From contig OX439041.1 in assembly GCA_949317995.1 (NCBI GenBank), positions 12,803,501-12,867,500 of the forward strand: 64,000 nt of DNA, read 5' to 3'. Positions 20,626 through 31,849 of the stretch are shown one piece after another. This DNA is from Acholoe squamosa. Taxonomy: Eukaryota > Annelida > Polychaeta > Phyllodocida > Polynoidae. The translations under genes and the position numbers were made by a program. The notes under the pieces were generated by a model. It was not told the DNA's origin. It saw only the letters and a program-made list of their open reading frames with translations, and did no database searches. How positions within the stretch are numbered: the stretch's first letter is position 1; each line of letters starts with the position of its first letter.

Positions 20626-20942
20626 CTAAAATTGAAGCTTCCTACGAACTTGAGAACGAGTGCTGTAAGCTGACGAGTCATCAGTTCCATAAACTGATTC
20701 TGTTTCAATATCAGAGGCTGTACCTTGTCTGCATAGATCTTTCACTGTTTTCACGTCCAGTGTTTTTTTGGTTTTAGACCGCGTGTTCATAGCAGGAGTA
20801 TCCTCAGTGCCGTATACTGACTCAATTTCTATGTCAGCATTTTGACGGTTTCTCCCTTTGAAAGGGGTGTCAGGGCTGACAGGAAAATCTCCATACAGCA
20901 TCTTCCTTATTTTAGACCTAGTGTTTCTTGCCTGTTATCCAT
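20626..20942 (-). pseudogene. Small repeat-containing gene on the opposite strand
   Basis: Reading right to left, an open frame of about 104 codons contains three basic NTRSK/STRSQ motifs (NTRSKIRK, NTRSKTKK, STRSQVRR) spaced 46 and 41 residues apart, each of the last two preceded by an acidic SVYGTED/SVYGTDD segment. The frame is closed upstream by TAA just after a possible ATG at 20,942-20,940, and a one-base shift within the first codons would join them. So it is a small gene with an early frameshift or the 3' end of a larger lost gene. It converges on the capsid gene. I do not recognise the family. Confidence 0.4.
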
Positions 20943-20949
20943 GGATAAC
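20934..20949. repeat. Perfect 16-bp palindrome gttatccatggataac
   Basis: The palindrome contains CCATGG, so both strands carry ATGGATAAC. On the plus strand this opens a 39-codon frame (20,941-21,060); on the minus strand it opens the frame leading into the small repeat gene. It marks the edge between element-derived sequence and a dispersed repeat. Confidence 0.8.
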
Positions 20950-21060
20950 CGCACACCTTACAAAATTGATGTTACAGCCTACAGGGTGTGCAATATCGAC
21001 AGATATGTGGATGGGAATAGCCACCAAAAAGCACTGTGTAACCCAGAAATCGTGGTATAA
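20945..21060. repeat. Dispersed repeat fragment similar to 7,115-7,230 (inverted)
   Basis: The phrases ATAACCGCAC, CCTTACAAAA, GCAATATCGACAG and ATGGGAATA appear in the same order on the minus strand of block A (about 7,230 down to 7,115) and in block B (about 52,402-52,287). A 39-codon frame on the plus strand here is not kept in the other copies, so I treat it as repeat, not gene. It suggests the virus-like element ends before 20,945. Confidence 0.65.
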
Positions 21061-22740
21061 TCGCAGATATTTTGTTGTTACATTAACTATGATGTACTAA
21101 GTGGCAGTATATGAGTAGTCTTTGAGATGGATCATTCGATGGATCCTGATGAGCAGGATTTTTTTTTTGTCCTTTTGACCTGCCATTGCTTATTTTTTGG
21201 TGGAACACCACATGTTTGTAACAAGTGAACATCAATAAAAACTTACAAAACTCAAACTCAAAAAAACTCAGGGCTACATTCTTGCATCCTGCCTACTCTA
21301 TGGGGTTGATAAACTCCTGGGGTGTCCAATGAAGTGCTGGTAAGACTGATCCGTAATCCAAGTAATTAGAAAGAAATGGCCTTACTCCCCAGGGCTGTGC
21401 TCATGCATTATGAGGTCAAAGGGATATTTTATTATAAATTAACAAATACACAATGTAGGGCTCTACCCCTGGAAGGGATTACTTCTCCCTGCAGGTGGCT
21501 TCAGAATAGAGATGGGAGAAACACACAGAAATAAATTGATGGATCTTCTGCTGTCATACACTGTTGTGCACCATTTGTTCAAGACATTGTGGATTTATGG
21601 ATGATGTACCAGTATTTGGACAAGACCTCAGACAAAGGATTGGAAATTGGGGGCAGGGGGCATCTGTCTTCATATTAAGTATACTGTAATACCTCCCATA
21701 TATGGCGCTTCCCATCAAGGTGCACTAGGAGTTTTTCCTTACATATATAAGCCACTCGTTAGGGTCTATCCTTGCTCATATGCCCTGATTTGATCTCTAT
21801 CTTTTACATAGGGGCATTTTTTTTTTTACTTACATTGTGGAAATCTTGTCTGTTTTCTGCTGAATTTTATAGAACAGTACAAGGCAACAGGAACTGGAAG
21901 AGCTGGATTCTTCATAGAAATTGAACAGGTAAACCTTTACCATTCAGGTCATATTTCTATGCATTGCCCATGCCTCTTGGTGAGCATGATCTATGAATGC
22001 AGCATTGAGAAGGAAGTCACCAGAGCTGCATTCGTGATGCATTATTAGGATTGAAATATTCCCAGTGCATTGGACTGATGTGGCCCTGTAAGGTCAGCAT
22101 GATCCACCAATGATTGAATTACTCGCCAGGGCTGCATTCATGCATCATGATGACGAATAGACATGATGAATTAATGCATCAGTGGCCCCTATAGGATTAA
22201 AGTGTTAACTGCTTAAAATGATGATGGATACTTGTCAATGACGGGGAGAACTGAAAGTCTTATTACACTGCAATTAGTCTTGTTAAAAAGGATTGATGAT
22301 AATGACAATATTGCCAATACAATGTTTTGTACTTTTTAAGTAGCGTAATCATATCCACCTGGTGACCCCCATGCACATATAGGCTAATGGCAGGCCCATT
22401 CAGAAAAGAAAGCAAGTAGTAAAAAGATTCCTATTTTTCTTGCTCGCATTTTTTACTTGTTGATTTTTGGCAGATGGTTTTATGTGCTTTTCATTACCCA
22501 TGTCACGGCCTGCCTTACTGAGCATGCACGATCAGTGATGCCTGAAGGACTGACTTCCGGTGGAAAAAAACAATCTTCAAGCAGAGTCAGGGTTGTACAA
22601 GCAAAAATGGCAAATTGACCAGGCTTATACATGGGGTAGTGTTATATTTTCATACCTGACAAACTACCCTTGCATCCTCTAATACTTTCTACATTTCTTC
22701 CACATTTATTTCAATATCCAATAATTTTGTAGCTTATCAA
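21061..22740. other. Intergenic stretch with dispersed hairpin-unit fragments
   Basis: Mostly AT-rich non-coding DNA. It contains degraded copies of the dispersed hairpin unit (about 21,260-21,420 and 21,960-22,200), homopolymer runs near 21,160 and 21,815, and one exon-like segment. No gene is otherwise visible. Confidence 0.5.
21873..21928 (+). other. Exon-like segment with acceptor and donor signals
   Basis: A pyrimidine-rich acceptor (tgttttctgctgaattttatag) precedes 56 bases that are open in only one frame (QYKATGTGRAGFFIEIEQ), followed by a donor GTAAAC. It looks like a real or relic exon, but its phase does not fit directly to the next candidate at 25,082, so an intermediate exon would be needed. 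Unrecognised. Confidence 0.3.
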
Positions 22741-25639
22741 TGTTTTATTTCCCTTTAAAATAATTGTATACATAACAGATATATATGGGCGTTATGAAGC
22801 TGAAGGAATTATTTAAATACTCCATACTCCATTTAGATACTCGGGGGCCAGGCTTATATACAAGGAAATACAGTATGCGTCAGTGCACTATCAGCCGTTA
22901 AAGGGTTTCCAAGAAAAGATTAGGTTTCAGGCTTGGAGAGTAGATGACAGAGACAGATTTGAAGGTGGTGCTTATTGGCAGCCATAGCGAGGCAGGCAGG
23001 GATAAATAACAGCCCTATTCAACATGGCTGCCAAACAACAGGTGGGTGGGATAAAGCAGACGCCATTTTTCAAATTGCCGCCAAGTCATGACTTCCGATA
23101 GTGTCACAAATACTTCCACACTATTAGGGGAACCAGGAGCTTTATTTTCAACCCTGCTCGGTCTTCATGGTGCCATATGGCTTTAAAGGCTTTTAAGTAC
23201 CGGGTCTAATTTGTATAAGCACTGGTCTTGAATTAGTTCTGGGGCATGGCGGTTTTGATATTTACACTATAAACTATGCCTTGAATAAGTGCTGGTCAGG
23301 GCTAGGGAACGAGGAGTATTGCAATCTATATGCACCAGGGTGCTTAAATAGACCACAGTACTTATGCATAAATGCCAGCATGATGCGCCAATGAAGTGCT
23401 AGTGAATCTGCTCACCAGCACTTCAATGGTGCATCATGACAATCCTCTGGGAGTGTATCAACCCCATACCATCAGCATGAAGCATAACTGATGAGTAGAC
23501 CTCACTCACCCATGGGCATGATGCATCGTCCTATATATGAGCTAAAGTTTCATGCACACCTGCCAGCATGATGCAGCAATGCAGCACTGGCTGATGAGTA
23601 GAGTATTGGTGCATCATGACAATCCTTGGGAGTGCATCAACCACATTTGGTCACCATGATGCATGATACATCAGTTGCTAAGGCTACATTCATTCATGAA
23701 TGCATCATGTCCACAAGATGAAAGCATATGGATGAAGCACTGGTAAATTACTCACCAGGGCTGCAGCCATGCATCATGATGGCAAGATCTGCATAATGCA
23801 TTAAGTTATGAAACTGCCTTTAAAGGGTTTATACCAAACAAAAACAAAATTGCCTCTCATCAATTCCCCAGTGGCAGAAATGGAGAAGCGTTGTATTTGC
23901 TACCAGTGGATCCGCACATGAAATCTCAGCATTCATCATTGAATGCAGGATTGGTACAGATCAGATTAAACTATTCATTTATTCTGTTTCTGAGACAGTT
24001 GTGGAAAAGGAGAGGGGTTGGATGACTGACTGAGCGCTATTCAGACAAAGTCAACAGCTAATTAAGGGGCTGTGCTTGGTAGATACTAGTAACTGTTACT
24101 TTGTATCAGTTTAATAAGGTGCAGGTGGAAAGACGTGATTAAGAATATGTTCTGTATGAAGCACTAAACCTGGGAAATAACTGTTTAAGTCTACCAGGCA
24201 TCCGCATAAAGCTGAGTAGTGAACCACTGTAATTAGATTGCAGTAAAGTAGTGTAGTTTCTGCAATAAAGCTCAAGATGGCAGGACCATGGCATTAGGAA
24301 TTTCTGTGAAAATAATTGTGAATTTTGGGACTAGGATTCCACTGCTATTTTGACAACTTTTTTTACCATGCATTGTAAGAAATGACCATTTAATCTATCA
24401 GGCATCTTGGTAAAAACTGAACAGTGAAGCAGTGTAGTTTCTATGATGAAGCCCCAGATGGCAGTACAGGAATGCACTGTGGTACAGGGAATCTCCATGA
24501 ATAAATGGTGAAATAGTCCTTATCCCAACATTGCCGGAGATCTGTCATTATTTTCATGACAGTTTTCTTCTATAGTTTACTGCATGACAAGGGAACATTG
24601 CTCAGTAGTTGTCCTCATTCAGAGACCTAATGATTACCTGTAAACACAGGTTATGTTCCTAATGGCTTTGCTTGTACAGAAACAAATGGCCTCCGAGGAC
24701 AGCTTTTCAATATGCAATACCTTGGTTTGGGAATGTGCTCAGTGCCCCCTGCATTCGAGTCATTTGTCTTAACCAGAGTAGTCAACAGGGTAATCAGAAT
24801 GTCAGGCTGTGTTATACCAATAGAATATATGAAGGTCTGAAAGTGTTTATTGCCTCTATGTTTATGTTCTTTCATCGCCGTTCACAAATGCAGTGCTGGT
24901 GATTAATCTCCTGGCAATGCAATGGTGCATCATGATAATTATTAGCCATTCAATGACCTATTGATAGAAAACCTAATTATAAACATAACATAGCCTTCTA
25001 GATCTACTATATCCTGAAGTCTGGATGTTTCATGAAAGAAAGCGAAATGTCCATCATTTGAATATATGTGCTCTATTTCAGGTCCAAGTGCACAGAGTAA
25101 GCCATTTTTAGATCATGCCATGCAAGGAACTAGAATGCGAGACATACTCTCTTGTATAATATATGAGTGGCCTTTACAGGTCAAATGTGTCAAACTTAGA
25201 AAGAGGAGGAAATGGTCTACAAGATTAACAGTGGATGACAGCTGTCATAGAAGCCCCATGCCCCGCCCTGATCCCTGTCCACCACCCCCTACTGGGATGT
25301 ATTACCTCCCAAACTCCAAGAAAACAAGGTTGGAGATCAGAGGAGGCATACATGCAATGCTGACATTCATTTCATGCCTCTCAACCACTCATCATGTAGA
25401 GACAGCCGTCTGACAGGGTGGGTGCCCCTTGTCTTAAATATACACCATGTGACAAAAAGGATGTTTTTTTTTTTCAAAAAAATGCATTGTGCATGTTTGT
25501 CATCATGGTGCATAAATGCAGCCATGGTGATTACAATTACCAGGGTTTCAGTTATGTATAATGATGACCCTTTGGATATGTATTAATCCCTTTCACAAAC
25601 CCATTTGCGGGATGCATAAATGCAGGTTTGGTGCTTAAG
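22741..25639. repeat. First unit of a 2.9-kb direct tandem duplication
   Basis: Starts tgttttatttccctttaaaa and is followed directly by a second copy at 25,640. The right part (about 24,640-25,430) is a diverged inverted copy of block A around 1,670-2,200. It also contains hairpin-unit fragments near 23,370-23,830. The only coding-like part is the segment at 25,082-25,179. Confidence 0.9.
25082..25179 (+). pseudogene. Exon-like segment in tandem unit 1
   Basis: An acceptor-like tgctctatttcag is followed by an open frame containing KPFLDHAMQGTRMRDI and IIYEWPLQ, then a CAG-GT junction at 25,179/25,180. The frame actually stays open to 25,413 through a Lys/Arg- and Pro-rich stretch. The second tandem unit preserves the segment exactly. 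The helix followed by EWPL is faintly reminiscent of the helix ending in WPF/WPL in PRAME/LRRC14-type LRR proteins, but this is too weak to name it. Confidence 0.35.
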
Positions 25640-27100
25640 TGTTTTATTTCCCTTTAAAATGACTGTATACATTACAGATATATATGGGCGTCATGAAGCT
25701 GAAGGAATTGTTTAAATACTCCATACTCCATTTAGATACTCGGGGCCAGGCTTATGCACGAGGAAATACGATATGCATCAGTGCACTATCAGCTGTTAAA
25801 GTGTTTCCAAGAAGAGATCAGGTTTGGTGCTTGGAGAGCAGATGACAGAGACAGATTTGAAGGTGGCGCTTATTGGCAGCCATAGCGAGGCAGACGGGGA
25901 AAAATAACAGCCCTATTCAACATGGCTGCAAAACAACAGGTGGGTGGGATAAAGCAGGAGCCATTTTTCAAATTGCCGCCAAGTCATGAATTCTGATAGT
26001 GTAACAAATACTTCCCCACTATTGGGGGAACCAGGAGCTTTATTTTCAACCCTTATGGCTTTAAAGGCTTTTAAGTACCGGGTCTAATTTGTATAAGTTC
26101 TACGGCATGGCGGTTTTTGATATTCACACTATAAACTATGCCTTGAATAAGTGCTGGTCAGGGCTAGGGATAGAGGAGTATTGCAATCTATATGTGCACC
26201 AGGGTGCTTAAATAGACCATAAATGCCAGCATGATGTGCCAATGAAGTGCTAGTGAATCTTCTCACTCTTCAATGGTGCATCGGGCTGACCCTCTGGGAG
26301 TGTATCAACCCCATACCATCAGCATGAAGCATAACTGATGAGTAGACCTCATTCACCCATGGGTATGATGCAGCGTCCTATATATGAGCTAATTTTTCAC
26401 CTTTTGGCTGATGAGTAGAGTATTGGTGCATCATGACAATCCTTGGGAGTGCATCAACCACATTTGGTCACCATGATGCATGATACAATATTAGCCCATC
26501 AGTTGCTAAGGCTACATTCATTCATGAATGCATCATGTCCACAAGGTGAAAACATATGGATGGAGCACTGGTGAATTACTCACCAGGGCTGCAGCCATGC
26601 ATCATGATGGCAAGATCTGCATGATGCATTACATTATGAAACTGCCTTTAAAGGGTTTATACCAAACAAAAACAAGATTGCCTCTCATCAATTTCTCAGT
26701 GGCAGAAATGGAGAAACGTTGTATTTGCTACCAGTGGATCGGTACATGAAATCTCAGCATTCATAATTGAATGCAGGATTGGTACAGATCAGATTAAACT
26801 ATTCATTTATTCTGTTTCTGAGACAGTTGCAGAAAAGGAGAGGGGTTGGATGACTGACTGAGCGCTATTCAGACAAAGTCAACAGCTAATTAAGGGCCTG
26901 TGCTTGGTAGATACCAGTAACTGTTACTTTGTATCAGTTTAATAAGGTGCAGGTGGAAAGACGTGATTAAGAATATGTTCTGTATGAAGCACTAAACCTG
27001 AGAAATAACTGTTTAAGTCTACCAGGCATCTGCATAAAGCTGAGTAGTGAACCACTGTAATTAGATTGCAGTAAAGTAGTTTCTGCAATAAAGCTCAATA

Positions 27101-27171
27101 TGTGACATGTACTGGGAAAAGTGGTCTTAGAACCCCTTGCACTAAGCCCCGTTTTCGCAGATCCTGTCACA
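27101..27171. mobile_element. 71-bp TA-flanked mini-element (Tc1/mariner-type MITE)
   Basis: The ends are TGTGACA and its complement, and TA lies on both sides (27,099-27,100 and 27,172-27,173). The first tandem unit lacks it at the corresponding place (near 24,275), so it inserted after the duplication. A degraded relative appears near 37,510-37,590 (ttcgcagattgtgtcacagata). Confidence 0.65.
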
Positions 27172-27923
27172 TATGGCAGCACCATGGCATTAGGAATTTC
27201 TGTGAAAATAATTGTGAATCTCTGACAATTTTGGGACTAGGAGTCCACTGCTATTTTGACAACTTTTTTTACCATGCATTGTAAGAAATTAAGCCCCAGA
27301 TGGCAGTACAGGAATGCACTGTGGTACAGGGAATCTCCATGAATAAATGGTGAAATAGTCCTTATCCCAACGTTGCCGGAGATCTGTCATCATTTTGATG
27401 ACAGTTGTCTTCTATAGTGTACTGCATGACAAGGGAACATTGCTCAGTAGTTGTCCTCATTCAGAGACCTAATGATTACCTGTAAACACAGGTTATGTTC
27501 CTAATGGCTTTGCTTGTACAGAAACAAATGGCCTCCGAGGACAGTTTTTCATTATGAAATACCTTGGTTTGGGAATGTGCTCAGTGCCCCCTGCATCCGA
27601 GTCATTTGTCTTAACCAGAGTAGTCAACAGGGTAGTCACAATGACAGTCTGTGTTATACCAATAGAATATATGAAGGTCTGAAATTGTTTATTGCCTCTA
27701 TGTTTATGTTCTTTCGTCGCCGTTCACAAATGCAGTGCTGGTGATTAATCTCCTGGCGATGCAATGGTGCATCATGATAATTATTAGCCATTCAATGACC
27801 TATTGATAAAAAAACAAATTATAAACATAACATAGCCTTCGAGATCTACTATATCCTGAAGTCTGGATGTTTCATGAAAGAAAGAGAAATGTCCATCATT
27901 TGAATATATGTGCTCTATTTCAG

Positions 27924-28021
27924 GTCCAAGTGCACAGAGTAAGCCATTTTTAGATCATGCCATGCAAGGAACTAGAATGCGAGACATACTCTCTTGTATA
28001 ATATATGAGTGGCCTTTACAG
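27924..28021 (+). pseudogene. Exon-like segment in tandem unit 2
   Basis: This is the duplicate of 25,082-25,179, with the same acceptor-like and donor-like edges and no base changes inside. The longer open frame to 28,255 shows only a few changes (C to R and N to D among them) relative to the first unit. Confidence 0.35.
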
Positions 28022-28447
28022 GTCAAATGTGTCAAACTCAGAAAGAGGAGGAAATGGTCTACAAGATTAACAGTGGATGACAGCTGTCATAGAAGCCCCA
28101 TGCCCCGCCCTGATCCCCGTCCACCACCCCCTACTGGGATGTATTACCTCCCAGACTCCAAGAAAACAAGGTTGGAGATTAGAGGAGGCATACATGCAAT
28201 GCTGACATCCATTTCATGCCTGTCAACCACTCATCATGTAGAGACAGCCATCTGACAGGGTGGGTGCCCCTTGTCTTAAATATACACCATATGACAAAGA
28301 GGATGTTTTTTTTTTTTGTTTTTTTTTCAAAAAATGCATTGTGCATGTTTGTCATCATGGTGCTTAAGTGCTTACAATTACCTGGGTTGCAGTTATGTAT
28401 AATGACGACCCTTTGGAAATGTATTAATCCCTTTCACAAACCCATTT

Positions 28448-29749
28448 AACTTATGGCAGCGGCACTTATGCACCATAGTAGTGGTGCATGCTGGGATGTC
28501 TATGGAACTGATAAGGGGATTGACTTTCCATTGGGGGCAGATTTGTCACTTAACCAGTGAGAACAACCCTAACAGGGGTTGAATGGCATAGTAAGGTGAT
28601 ATGTAGGGACTAAGGAAAGACAAACCAAATAGCCATACTTTTGGTAACGACACAAAACAAATATATAAAAGTTTTTGATTCGTCTATTTGGATTATAGCC
28701 TGGAGTTTTATTATCTGGTTCTTCTTTTTCCCCCACTTCTATCATGTTTCATGATGGGTGGCAGCTGCTGGTGGCTGACATGGTGACCTCATTTGCCCAT
28801 ATATGTCATAGGCTATTGTTCTTACAGATGATTACCAGGGGATGGCCTGTGGCTTAACGAATAGGCAGTACACGATGAGGAGAGGGGTCATTAGGGGTAG
28901 CCTGATAGTAGCGCAGCAATATATAAATAGCACAAAGTGGAAGTCAGGGTGAGAGAACCTTGTTTGAGTTACTCATTGTGTATGGGGATCAGAAAAATGT
29001 GGTATGGTATGATTTGCAGTGAAGGTGAACTGGGAGGGCTATAGAAGGGGATGAACTACTCCATAACTCAGCCAGGACCAGCTGGCAGTGAATATTGTAG
29101 ACGTGACAGTCCATACATATACCGACTTCGCATGTTGACCAGTGGGTGCTAGTACCATGCTGGTAGTGCATGCAGGTGTGACTACACTGCAGCTACCAGC
29201 TCAGGCCTAATTTGCATGCATTCTCGCGAGATTTGCAGCTTCAGGGGTCAAGAAGCCACTCTATACATGGGTTAGTTTCCACACCTGGAGGTGTGAAGAC
29301 TCCACACCTAGAGGTGTGATGAGTGATGAGCCACACTAACCACACCTTTGAAGTTGTATTTATATTATTATAAGCCATTCTGTGTTAGTTAATGAGTGTT
29401 AATAGTACTTTTGTGTGTAGGGTGGGACAGAGTGGATTCCCATCAGCGATTACATAACTGACCCCGACAACCAGTGTAAGGCACAAGCTGGTGGCCAGCT
29501 TCAGCTAGACACTATGTAATCACCCCTATCCCGCTAGGTCAGAATAGTAATTACCATAATACCTTGCGTGTCCCTGTATAAGACTAAGAGGCATTCTAAG
29601 TTCAGCAACACTATATTTGACATATCCTGAGCCATATTTCAGTAACTTTATTACTGTTCTATAATAGAAAATTCCACATGTATAAGACATACCTCTACCC
29701 TGTGCTGCTTGTACATAGCACAGCATGGGTCTATACTCATGTATAAGCC
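28448..29749. other. Unique intergenic stretch
   Basis: No gene is recognised. It contains TCTCGCGAGATTT at 29,222-29,234 and a cluster of cacacct/aggtgtg half-sites at 29,280-29,348. The AT-rich remainder shows no repeat I can match elsewhere in the window. Confidence 0.4.
29280..29348. promoter_or_regulatory. Cluster of T-box-like half-sites
   Basis: Two inverted pairs, cacacct-gg-aggtgtga and cacacct-ag-aggtgtga, are followed by another cacacct. AGGTGTGA is the T-box half-site and inverted pairs are its classical palindromic form, here with a 2-bp spacer. The pairs could equally be the remnant of a small tandem palindrome. Confidence 0.3.
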
Positions 29750-30500
29750 GTGCCTCATACGTCGGGCTTTAAGCTACTCACATCCATACCATGGAAGTGT
29801 AAGGCATTGTGGTTCTTGGCTGCAGCTGTTGCCTCACCTCAAATTGAATGTGTTTGGTGTATGGATGGGAAGATGATTGACACCTAGCACTTCACACTAG
29901 ACTGTATTTTGACTCCGAGCATTTCACTGCATACATAAAATTCAATATTATACAACAGGTCTGAGGGAGATTAAAAAAGGACATATTGTTTCCTAGAATT
30001 TCAGCATAGACTTGCTAAATGTTAATCAAATTATAATTCACATTATTTCAACATTACTTTTTAACTATTGGATGCAATGATAGTTATGCTATGCCCCTAA
30101 CACTATGTCACAATAGATCAATATTTTCTATCTCACATTGTTTCTGATTAGACCAGTGAGGTAAATGCTTCAAAACAAGGTAGATTGGCCACATGGAGAT
30201 TCATAATAAATGCTTCTATAGCAACAGAATACATCAATCAATCTAAAGACTTACAGAAATGCTGGGATACAAAGACCTTCAATAGTTCCAGTATAATGCT
30301 CTAACTGTGGTACAGGAATCTCCCACCAGGGGGAGTTAGAGGCAGGAGGAGCAGGTCAGATGCTGGTCCCTAAGGTCTGCTACCAATGGGCGTCTTTCCT
30401 TTTTTAGACTTGTCCTCATAATTCTAAGGACCCAGAGGGACCTGTGACCTGAGGGGTTGGTGAGAAGGAGGAGGGGGACGGGTAACAAATCAGGCTTTTT
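29750..30500. repeat. Inverted diverged copy of the start of block A
   Basis: The segment 30,290-30,500 is the reverse complement of about 60-300 (for example tgtggtacaggaatctcccacc and gaggacaagtctaaaaaagg on the opposite strand). Weaker matches to A up to about 800 continue leftward to about 29,750. Confidence 0.7.
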
Positions 30501-30639
30501 TTAAGTAATAGACAGTCGATATCATTGGTGGTACGTTCTGCCTCTAAGCAGTACAGAACTAGACTACCTTAGACCAAAGAAATAAGAAATCATTCTTCGG
30601 GTCTGTAGCAATGATTCTGAATCCCTGGTGCTTCTGCTT

Positions 30640-30900
30640 GTTTCACAAAGTCTCATGATGCAATGTTGCAGCACTGACTATACGTGATGCATCGTTGCAT
30701 CATGTCAGAATTTCTGAAGCCAGAAGCTTCATTTGTGCATCATGACAACACATTCATGAGCACAGCGATACTGCAATGCCTAGACCCTTTAAGGGTCGCT
30801 AATGCATTGATGCATTATGCTCATTGGTTGCCATGATGCATGAAAGCTGGTGATTGATGCACTCCTGCATCAGCAGCCTTTAAAGTGTTTTACATGGTGA
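30640..30900. repeat. Dispersed hairpin unit, degraded copies
   Basis: This contains ccctttaagggtcgctaatgc near 30,785 and the complementary gcagcctttaaagtgttt near 30,875, with catgatgcatgaa between them. Confidence 0.55.
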
Positions 30901-31169
30901 AAGTATCATAATGCAGGCTTACTACATCTAATGCACATGTTCTACTTCAAATGGAGGTAGACTGATAGTAACTGAAAGTTGTACTGAAGTGTGGCCTTGA
31001 ATAAAGTAATATTTGCAGACTGTTCCCATTGCTATCTGGAGATTTAATACCAGGTGAATCAAAATCACAGTTATTCAAATAGCACAAGCGGGAAGGACAG
31101 AAAACCACCCCTATTTCCCATTCCAACACCCACCTCACCCCATCACCAATTCGTACAAATACCCACATA

Positions 31170-31345
31170 CCACCAAGATCTACGTAAGGCACGTGATGAT
31201 TCCCATCCTTAAGCTGTAGATCAATATGTACATCACTTGAGCATGGTGTTTGCTCGCGTTACATCACAGAATCAAGTCCCGCCAAGTGGGCGGTGATGTG
31301 AGTAGCTCAGTGTGACTCAGTCCACTCATCATGGCATTAGTGTAA
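31170..31345. repeat. Extra inverted copy of block A 3,950-4,110
   Basis: The phrases gagcatggtgtttgctcgcgttacatc, gccaagtggg and catggcattagtgt match the reverse complement of A. A similar copy occurs at 34,010-34,170, and part again near 34,230-34,330. Confidence 0.6.
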
Positions 31346-31849
31346 TAACACATAAGGCTGGTACATAATAATTGTATGTATAGGGGTGTAATGTGCTTAC
31401 TGGAGCACCATGGTGTCATCGGCAGTGCCACAAAGCATGTCATTAGTATGATGGATTGACATACAGGTCTTAACGTGTTAATATATAGCTCTAATGTGCC
31501 TACTGCAATGCCATAAGGAATTTCCAGCTTTGATTTTCCCCATTGTGATATTTGTGTTGCAGCTTAGAAAGGGTCTCCTTCCTGCTGCCCCTTGCATGTG
31601 GCACACAAAGGGACATAGACTCATGGAGTCCTATGTGACATTCATATCAAACCACTGTAGTTTTCACACCATCAATATGACCTTAGCTATTGATATGGTA
31701 AAAAGCGTTATTGCATCACGATGAGTCATATAGGTATAATGCATTCAAGTTGTCTGTCATCATTACATGGTTAAGGCTTGACTTACTGGGATGGCTAATG
31801 GTATGGAATGAGAGCAATCGCTGATAATGGTTGTAGGCTGCTTCCATTA

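Larger units (their letters stand above)
13134..20942 (+). mobile_element. Endogenous Polinton/adintovirus-like element, no PolB visible
   Basis: A gene cluster with a complete virion-assembly core: double-jelly-roll capsid, penton-like protein, packaging ATPase, and a chromodomain integrase for insertion into host DNA. These four families together define the Polinton/Maverick/adintovirus lineage. All genes but the last are on the plus strand, packed with 4-base overlaps or short gaps. A protein-primed DNA polymerase B and a cysteine protease, normally present in full Polintons, are not visible. Two less conserved genes are broken. The given limits are those of the outermost genes; the true ends are not determined. 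Confidence 0.9.
25640..28447. repeat. Second unit of the tandem duplication
   Basis: It matches 22,741-25,606 and the match stops after cccattt at 28,447. Differences include deletion of part of the hairpin-repeat region near 26,220-26,480 and one clean small insertion at 27,099-27,173. Close similarity implies a recent duplication. Confidence 0.9.

Noticed and set aside
20941..21060. 39-codon plus-strand frame starting in the palindrome
   Set aside because: Homologous repeat copies at 7,115-7,230 and 52,287-52,402 do not keep the frame.
12515..21240. Terminal inverted repeats of the provirus
   Set aside because: Comparing both flanks by eye gave only short chance matches; ends remain undefined.
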